10,820 bases of DNA, from contig QHTX01000074.1 in NCBI GenBank assembly GCA_003220975.1, positions 6,314 through 17,133 of the forward strand, in the 5' to 3' direction. Within the stretch, counting starts at the first letter, position 1; the number at the start of each line of letters is the position of its first letter. Below, piece after piece: positions 5,844-10,820 of this stretch. A program made the position numbers and the translations under genes. The DNA is from Gemmatimonadota bacterium (GTDB lineage: Bacteria; Gemmatimonadota; Gemmatimonadetes; Gemmatimonadales; GWC2-71-9). The notes under the pieces are model-generated. The model was not told where the DNA came from. It was given only the letters and a program-made list of their open reading frames with translations, and searched no databases.

Positions 5844-7589
5844 TCAGAAGCGGTGGTCGAGTCGCAGCGTGAAGCGCACGGGCTCGCCCGCCGTCACGGC
5901 CTTCGCCAGGTACAGGCCGAACCCGCCCCAATCGACGCCCAGCCCCAGATCGGCAAGCCAGCTGCCTAGGGTGGGCAGCCGGTCGCTCGGGAGCCGGCCC
6001 GGCCCGTTGCCCACCAGCCACGCCTGACCCGCGTCCCCGAGCACCACCAGGTCCGGTCCCTGGAGCGTGAAGAGCGACTTCGACTGCTCGTCCTCAGGCG
6101 AGGAGGAGTTGTAGGCCCAGTGCAGCGAGATGTGACCGCGGTACTCCGCCTGCGCCAGGATCACGCGGTCGCATGCCGCGACCAGCGTGCCGGCGAACGC
6201 GGGGTCGAGGATGTCCCGGTTACAGGCGCTGTGGCGGAAGCCGTACCCTGAGAGCGGGTCGGCGCCGCCGATGGAGAGCCGCTGCTGCAGGGGCAGCGCG
6301 TCGCCGCCGATCCAGCCGCCCGCTAGCAACCGCAGGTTGACCCGTCCCGAGGGGCTCACGCGGGCGTACCGGCGGAAGTCGAAGAACAGGCGGCTAAACT
6401 GGTAGGAGCCGTCCGTCGGGATCGGGGCGCGCACGGCGGTCGGCACTCCGGTCTGCGGGCTCACGTCCTTGGAGCGGGAATTGTCGAACTGCGCGCGCAG
6501 GTACCAGCCGGCGCTGGGCTCCGCGGGGTCGTTCCGGGTGTCGAGGGTCGCCACGCCGCTCACCGTGGTGTAATGGCCGTCGTCGATCGGCGGGTTCGGG
6601 CGCCACGCCTGGTCGTTGCGGAACACGGTCCAGGGGTCGCGCGCCGTGACGCTCGTCTGCCAGTCGCGTCGCACCTCGAGCGCAAAGCTGAGCGGCCGCT
6701 CCGCCTGGAAGGACGCGCGGCCCGCGATCCCCTTGTTCAGGTAGTAGTCGCGATAGTCGCGCTGGAACAGGAACGCCTCCCATCCGACCTCGGCGCCGCG
6801 CAGCCCCCAATCCTCCACCGGCGCGACGACGTCGTACGCGCGGAACTCGAGGCCGTAGGCCGGCACCTCGCCCGCGCGCAGCGCCGTGCGCACCATGTAG
6901 CCCAGGTCGCTCCGCTTGTCGGTGAAGTCTCCCGCCGTGCGGAACACGCCCAGGGCGTCCACCCGGAATCGCACGTTCCGCTCGATCTTCCAGTCGAACA
7001 GCGGGCCGAACACCACCGGCAGGCCCTCCACGCGGTTGAACGTGCCGCCGGTGGCGAGCGTGAGCGACGAGCGCGAGTCGGCGGTGCCCCACGACTTCTC
7101 GACGCCGAGATTGGGGAACCAACGGCCCGGGTTCGCGGGGGCGAGGGCGATCTCGTCGCCGTTCGTCCGATACGCGAGCGTTTCGCGGTAGATCCGCACC
7201 TCGCCGCCCACCGACGCGCCCGGCGCGCGCGCCGCCGTGCCGCCGACGACGATGAGATCGCCGGTGATGGCCGCGGTGGAGTCGAGCACCGCGTCGCCGT
7301 TGATCACGAGCACCGTCCCCTGGACGCGGCCGCCTACCCACACGGCGCCGTTCCGCACGGCCACGTCGCCGCGCCACTCGTTGCCCCGCGGCAGGCGCGA
7401 GCGCCCCACGAGCCGGGTGGTGGAGGGGGCATTGTAGAGCCGAATCGCCTCCTCGGCGACGAGGCGCGGCAGCTCCAGCGGCTGGACGGTGACGCCGGCG
7501 CTCTCGGGCTGGATGACGATGGCCGTGTCCTGCCCGGTGACGAGCGCCGGTCCGAGGACGCCGAGCAGGGCGAGGACGAGCGTGCGCAT
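5844..7589 (-). CDS. Outer-membrane beta-barrel protein (BamA/TamA surface-antigen-like) with N-terminal beta-helix-like segment
   Basis: This 581-residue protein has a signal peptide (about 1-19). It is followed by a segment rich in short Gly/Val/Asp strands (GDVAVRNGAVWVGGRVQG at 74-91, then VINGDAVLDSTAAITGDLIVVGG at 95-117). That segment resembles the right-handed beta-helix of polymer-forming (bactofilin-type) proteins. From about 155 onward, amphipathic alternating strands with many Tyr, Trp and Arg indicate a barrel, ending in RLDHRF with the terminal Phe used by the Bam machinery. SIGGADPLSGYGFR (439-452) occupies the place of the Omp85 loop-6 motif. C456 and C473 flank the following loop and may form a disulfide. 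The ATG at 7589 was chosen over one at 7628 because it starts directly at the signal peptide. The 116-bp gap to the regulator gene shows no clear promoter or terminator. No POTRA domain is recognisable. Its cargo is unknown. Confidence 0.75.
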   Translation of the reverse strand: MRTLVLALLGVLGPALVTGQDTAIVIQPESAGVTVQPLELPRLVAEEAIRLYNAPSTTRLVGRSRLPRGNEWRGDVAVRNGAVWVGGRVQGTVLVINGDAVLDSTAAITGDLIVVGGTAARAPGASVGGEVRIYRETLAYRTNGDEIALAPANPGRWFPNLGVEKSWGTADSRSSLTLATGGTFNRVEGLPVVFGPLFDWKIERNVRFRVDALGVFRTAGDFTDKRSDLGYMVRTALRAGEVPAYGLEFRAYDVVAPVEDWGLRGAEVGWEAFLFQRDYRDYYLNKGIAGRASFQAERPLSFALEVRRDWQTSVTARDPWTVFRNDQAWRPNPPIDDGHYTTVSGVATLDTRNDPAEPSAGWYLRAQFDNSRSKDVSPQTGVPTAVRAPIPTDGSYQFSRLFFDFRRYARVSPSGRVNLRLLAGGWIGGDALPLQQRLSIGGADPLSGYGFRHSACNRDILDPAFAGTLVAACDRVILAQAEYRGHISLHWAYNSSSPEDEQSKSLFTLQGPDLVVLGDAGQAWLVGNGPGRLPSDRLPTLGSWLADLGLGVDWGGFGLYLAKAVTAGEPVRFTLRLDHRF

Positions 7590-7705
7590 GGCTGGAGTCC
7601 TGGTAGAGACGGCGCGGCGCCGGTGCATAGGCCGTGCCGCCCACGGCGCGAGGACGCGGGACACCGGCTCCGGCGGGCGCGCGGGGCGCGAACGCGCGGC
7701 GCGTG

Positions 7706-9079
7706 TCATCCCGTCACGGTGCGCGGTGGCTCGAGGCCCAGCCGGCGCATGCGGCGGTATAGGTTGGCGCGGTCGGTGGCGAGCTTGCGCGCCGCATCGG
7801 CCACGTTGCCGTGCGCCGCGGACAGCGCGCGCGCGATGAGCGTCCGCTCGAACTGGTCGAGCGCCTCGGAGAGCTCCACGTCGGTCCATCCCTCGGGGGA
7901 GGGCGGCGGAGCGCCGTCCCGCCGTACCACGCGCGCCACGTCGTCGGCGGTGATCGTGGCGCCGGTCGCGAGAATCGCGAGGCGCTCCACCAGGTTCGCC
8001 AGCTCGCGCACGTTCCCGGGCCACGCATACGCGGCGAGCAGCTGCACCGCGCCGGCGTCGCACCGCACCGGGCGCCCGAGCCGGGCGGCCTGGCGTGCCG
8101 CGAAGTGTTGCACCAGCGGCGGGATGTCCTCGGGTCGCTCCCGCAACGGCAGAATGTGAACCGGCAGTACGTTGAGCCGGAACAGCAGGTCCTCGCGGAA
8201 TTGCCCCTGGTGCGTGGCCCGGCTCAGGTCCTTATTGGTCGCCGCGATCACCCGCACGTCCACCGTGACCGGCTTCTCGCCGCCCAGCCGCTCGATCACG
8301 CCCGTCTCGAGCACGCGCAGCAGCTTCGCCTGCGCCTCGGGCCCCAGGTCGCCCACCTCGTCGAGCAGCAGGGTCCCGCCGTCGGCGAGCTCGAAGCGGC
8401 CGATGCGGCGCTCGGTGGCGCCGGTGAACGCGCCGCGCTCATGGCCGAACAGCTCCGACTCGACCAGATCCTTGGGAATCGCGGCGGAGTTCACGCACAC
8501 GAACGGCTTCGCCGCCCGCGCGCTCTGGCGGTGGATCGCCGAGGCGACGAGCTCTTTCCCCGTCCCCGATTCGCCCGTCACGAGCACGCGCACCTCCGTC
8601 GGCGCGACGCGCGCGATGAGGGCACGGAGCTCCTCCATCGCCTTGCTCACGCCCACGAGCGGGTCGGAATGCCCCAGCGCCTCGTGCAGCCGCCGGTTTT
8701 CGGCGAGCGTGCGCGCCAGCTCGAGCGCTGCGCGCAGCGTCGTGAGCACGCCCTCGGGGGTCAGCGGCTTCTCGAGAAACTGGAACGCGCCGAGCTTGGT
8801 GGCGCGCACCGCGTCGGTCAGGCTCGCGCGCCCGCTCATCATCACCACCGGGATGTCGGGGGCCACGCGCTTCAGCTGCTCGAGCGTTTCCAGGCCGTCG
8901 GGCCCGCCCGGCATCATCAGATCGAGCAGCACGGCGTCGGGCGCTTCGCGCTCCACGGTGGCCAGCGCCGCGGCGCCGTTCGGCGCCTCGGCGGTCTCAA
9001 ACCCCTCCGATTGCAGCAGGGCGCCCACCATCTTGCGGATGTTGGCCTCGTCGTCCACGAGCAGGACGCGCGGGCTCAT
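7706..9079 (-). CDS. Sigma54-dependent response regulator, NtrC/NtrX-like
   Basis: This DNA-binding activator turns on sigma54 promoters when phosphorylated by its kinase. It has 457 residues in three domains. The receiver (1-120) has acidic pocket D9-D10, phospho-acceptor D53, S82 and K104. The AAA+ domain (about 139-375) has Walker A GESGTGKE (169-176), the sigma54-contacting loop GAFTGA (216-221) and Walker B LLLDE (237-241). A Fis-type helix-turn-helix occupies about 405-450. All catalytic residues are intact. The receiver has an unusual MMPGGPDGLE turn after D53, one residue longer than the common MPxxDGxE. Its ATG overlaps the stop of the kinase gene (ATGA), so the two form one signalling pair. 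Target promoters are unknown. I did not see a convincing -24/-12 site (GG-N10-GC context) in the intergenic gaps here. Confidence 0.93.
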   Translation of the reverse strand: MSPRVLLVDDEANIRKMVGALLQSEGFETAEAPNGAAALATVEREAPDAVLLDLMMPGGPDGLETLEQLKRVAPDIPVVMMSGRASLTDAVRATKLGAFQFLEKPLTPEGVLTTLRAALELARTLAENRRLHEALGHSDPLVGVSKAMEELRALIARVAPTEVRVLVTGESGTGKELVASAIHRQSARAAKPFVCVNSAAIPKDLVESELFGHERGAFTGATERRIGRFELADGGTLLLDEVGDLGPEAQAKLLRVLETGVIERLGGEKPVTVDVRVIAATNKDLSRATHQGQFREDLLFRLNVLPVHILPLRERPEDIPPLVQHFAARQAARLGRPVRCDAGAVQLLAAYAWPGNVRELANLVERLAILATGATITADDVARVVRRDGAPPPSPEGWTDVELSEALDQFERTLIARALSAAHGNVADAARKLATDRANLYRRMRRLGLEPPRTVTG

Positions 9080-10281
9080 GTCGCGGAGAGCACGATGGAG
9101 AAGGTGGCACCGCCGCCCGGCGTGTCCGCGACGGTGATGCTGCCGTTGTGCGCTTCGACGGTCTGCCGCACCAGCGCCAGCCCGAGCCCCGTGCCGTCCT
9201 GCTTGGTGGTGAAGTACGGCTCGAACACGCGGTGCCGCAGCTCATCGGAAATCCCCCGGCCGTGATCGGCGATCGTCACCAGGATGCCCGGACCGTCGCG
9301 GCTGACGGCGATCTCGATCGTTCCATGGCCGTCCATCGCCTCCGCGGCGTTGCGCAGCAGGTTGGAGAAGGCCCGCCGCAGCGGCTCGTAGTGGCCCAGC
9401 AGCCGGCACGGCGGCCCCTCCCCCGCCCCGTTGGCACGCACCGTCACCGCGACGTCGCCCGGCACGGCGCTCCGGCCCAGCTCTATCAGCAGGTCGACCA
9501 GGTCGACCTCGCTCTTCGGTCCCTCGGGGAGCCGGCCGAACTCGGAGAACTCCTTGGCGAGCCGCTCCAGCCGGTGCGTCTCTGCGGCCAGAACCTCCAC
9601 CGCCGTCGTCCGTCCGCCCGCCGGTCCACCCGACCGGCCGAGCTGATCCACCGCGATCCGCATCGACGTGAGTGGGTTCTTAATCTCGTGCGCCACCCGG
9701 CGCGCCACTTCGCGGAATGCCCGCAACCGCTCGGCCTCGAGCTCCTTGCCGCGCGCGGCGTCGAGCGCCGTGGCGAGCTCCCGCAGCGCCTGGCGCAACG
9801 CCTCGAACTCCGGCGCGCCCCGCGTGGCCAGCCCGTCCCCGGGGAGCGCCATACGACGACGGATCAGCCGCGTCCACCCCACCAGCTCGTCGATCGGCCG
9901 TGACAGCTGGCGGGAGAGATGGCCCGCGAGCCGCACCGCTACCGTCAGCGCCAGCGCGCCGAACACGATCACCACCAGCGCGAACCCGCCCGCGTAGTAG
10001 CGCAGATACGTCTCGGCGCGGCGCGCCAGGCTCACCGAGTTCGAGAGCTGCGCGAGATGCTGCCGCAGCGCCGCCCGCTCGGCGGGCGCGAGCCGCGTCG
10101 TGTCCATGTGATCGAGCATCTCGCGCCCCGACGCGGCCATCTCCTCCAGCGCGACGCGCGCTCCCGCCGACGGCCCCACCGTGCGCACGGCGAGCGCCCA
10201 CCCCACCACGGCCAGCGCGGTCGGCACGGCCGTCAGGGCCACGAGGATCACGAAGATCCGCTGGCGGAATGGTAGCGGCAT
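9076..10281 (-). CDS. Membrane sensor histidine kinase, NtrY-like but without a PAS domain
   Basis: This is the inner-membrane sensor that phosphorylates the NtrC/NtrX-type regulator encoded directly after it. It has 401 residues with two transmembrane helices (about 10-32 and 97-118). They enclose a periplasmic region of only about 64 residues that looks helical. A HAMP linker (about 116-170) follows, then the HisKA domain with the H-box VAHEIKNPLTSMR (phospho-His H198). The ATPase has the N-box NLLRNAAEAM (307-316), G1 DHGRGI (339-344), F-box FEPYF (353-357) and G2 GTGLGL (363-368). HAMP leads directly into HisKA with no room for a PAS domain, unlike classical NtrY. The ATG at 10281 has no Shine-Dalgarno sequence, which fits the near-leaderless transcript predicted from the promoter just upstream. 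It appears to be the first gene of the minus-strand operon. Confidence 0.93.
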   Translation of the reverse strand: MPLPFRQRIFVILVALTAVPTALAVVGWALAVRTVGPSAGARVALEEMAASGREMLDHMDTTRLAPAERAALRQHLAQLSNSVSLARRAETYLRYYAGGFALVVIVFGALALTVAVRLAGHLSRQLSRPIDELVGWTRLIRRRMALPGDGLATRGAPEFEALRQALRELATALDAARGKELEAERLRAFREVARRVAHEIKNPLTSMRIAVDQLGRSGGPAGGRTTAVEVLAAETHRLERLAKEFSEFGRLPEGPKSEVDLVDLLIELGRSAVPGDVAVTVRANGAGEGPPCRLLGHYEPLRRAFSNLLRNAAEAMDGHGTIEIAVSRDGPGILVTIADHGRGISDELRHRVFEPYFTTKQDGTGLGLALVRQTVEAHNGSITVADTPGGGATFSIVLSAT

Positions 10282-10293
10282 ATTTGACGGGGC

Positions 10294-10322
10294 AATCTAG
10301 GGGTTTGGCGAGCGTGTGACAA
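10294..10322 (-). promoter_or_regulatory. Predicted promoter of the histidine-kinase operon (near-leaderless)
   Basis: Read on the minus strand, TTGTCA (10322-10317, 5 of 6 to TTGACA) and TAGATT (10299-10294, 4 of 6 to TATAAT) are spaced by exactly 17 bp. The start would fall near 10287, about six bases before the ATG at 10281. That agrees with the absence of a ribosome site. It is a motif-based prediction. Confidence 0.5.
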
Positions 10323-10340
10323 TTCGACACATGACACCCG

Positions 10341-10444
10341 ATGCGGAGTGCGGAGTGCGGAATGCGGAATTGCAGGGCCGGTGTCGAAGCGCGCTTCCCC
10401 GGTTCGACGCTCGCACTGACATTCCGCATTCCACATTCCGCACT
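10341..10444. repeat. Large imperfect inverted repeat made of 7-nt units
   Basis: The left side is four tandem heptamers of form RTGCGGA (10341-10368). The right side carries the complementary heptamers TTCCGCA/TTCCACA (10422-10442). The 24-nt arms 10347-10370 and 10421-10444 match at 22 positions. The centre has a further inverted pair, GTCGAA (10383-10388) and TTCGAC (10403-10408), and the 12-nt palindrome GAAGCGCGCTTC (10386-10397). It fills most of the gap between the divergent kinase operon and yjbQ. No ORF is visible in it. It resembles REP/heptamer-repeat elements scattered in some GC-rich genomes, but the family is not identified. Confidence 0.75.
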
Positions 10445-10464
10445 TGGGAAGGGAGGGGCCGGGA

Positions 10465-10820
10465 ATGAAGTCCCACACCCACTACCTCTGGTTCAACACG
10501 AAGCAGCGCCAGGAGATCATCGACATCACCGACACCGTCGCCGAGCAGGTGACCAAGAGCGGCGTGGCGGAAGGGGTGGCGCTCGTGAGCGCCATGCACA
10601 TCACCGCGTCGGTGTTCGTCAACGATCACGAGTCGGGGCTGTGGTCGGACATCCTGAAGTGGCTCGAGGGCACCATCGCCCCGTGGGACCCGGGCCGCTA
10701 CCGACACAATGAGACGGGTGAAGACAACGCCGCCGCCCACCTGCGGAGCCTCACGATCGGACACGAGGTGATCGTGCCGATTACGGCGGGAAAACTGGAC
10801 TTAGGCCCGTGGCAGCGGGT
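10465..10820 (+). CDS. yjbQ: YjbQ/UPF0047 family protein (partial, C-terminus beyond right edge)
   Basis: This is a small cytoplasmic protein of the UPF0047 family, annotated in E. coli as YjbQ with weak thiamine-phosphate-synthase-like activity. Its physiological role is not settled. The window shows 118 of an expected roughly 135-140 residues. Visible family features are the EGVALVSAMHITASVFVND core (36-54), DHESGLW (54-60), the HNETGEDNAAAHLR block (81-94) and the IGHEVIVPITAGKLDLGPWQ segment (98-117). His45, His55, His92 and His100 are candidate metal or active-site residues. The ATG at 10465 is preceded by GGGAGGGG (10451-10458), a good ribosome site, and starts the family N-terminus at the right place. 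I found no convincing promoter between the inverted repeat and the gene. It diverges from the kinase operon. Confidence 0.92.
   Translation, partial: MKSHTHYLWFNTKQRQEIIDITDTVAEQVTKSGVAEGVALVSAMHITASVFVNDHESGLWSDILKWLEGTIAPWDPGRYRHNETGEDNAAAHLRSLTIGHEVIVPITAGKLDLGPWQR

Noticed and set aside
7590..7705. Terminator or promoter between the regulator and the barrel gene
   Set aside because: The gap is very GC-rich with small inverted segments but has no T-run and no credible -10 box.
10341..10444. CRISPR-like array
   Set aside because: The units are adjacent 7-mers in inverted orientation, without regular spacers or cas genes.

Overview
The window is very GC-rich, densely packed bacterial chromosomal DNA, with many 4-bp stop/start overlaps and GTG starts. 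The gene mix suggests a soil-type, Gram-negative, non-model bacterium: a GMC oxidoreductase with a Tat-exported gluconate-dehydrogenase-type small subunit, argG-argH, an outer-membrane beta-barrel, a DUF4390 protein and an NtrY/NtrX-like two-component pair. Gemmatimonadota is my best guess, but I infer it from gene content and composition only. The outer-membrane barrel does show a diderm envelope.

Layout. On the minus strand, 1-1390 holds a two-gene oxidoreductase module: a Tat-signal small subunit followed by a GMC flavoprotein that runs off the left edge. The gap 1391-1556 is a divergent promoter region with a sigma70-like promoter and an ARG-box-like operator in front of argG. On the plus strand, argG (1557-2789) overlaps argH (2786-4163). 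argH carries an apparent frame-breaking deletion near codon 51. A strong intrinsic terminator follows. Next come an HNH endonuclease (4265-4813) and a GTGA-overlapping small membrane-anchored cysteine-rich protein of the PCYCGC type (4810-5178). A 29-bp near-perfect palindrome separates these from a convergent minus-strand cluster.

That cluster, read from 10281 down to 5210, is histidine kinase, sigma54-type response regulator, outer-membrane barrel with an N-terminal beta-helix-like segment, and DUF4390 protein. It looks like one operon with a 116-bp internal gap. The proposed promoter would give an almost leaderless mRNA. The intergenic region 10282-10464 also contains a large imperfect inverted repeat built of 7-nt units. 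It ends at a YjbQ/UPF0047 gene on the plus strand that is cut by the right edge.

How the genes work together. argG and argH would perform the last two steps of arginine synthesis under arginine-responsive repression, if argH is functional. The kinase and regulator probably sense an envelope or nutrient cue and activate sigma54 promoters. Their linkage to an envelope barrel and a secreted DUF4390 protein suggests an envelope role. I found no RNA genes, CRISPR array, transposase or phage genes. Nothing here is clearly a new defence or mobile system. The most unusual items are the argH break, the kinase/regulator/barrel/DUF4390 cluster and the two structured repeats.
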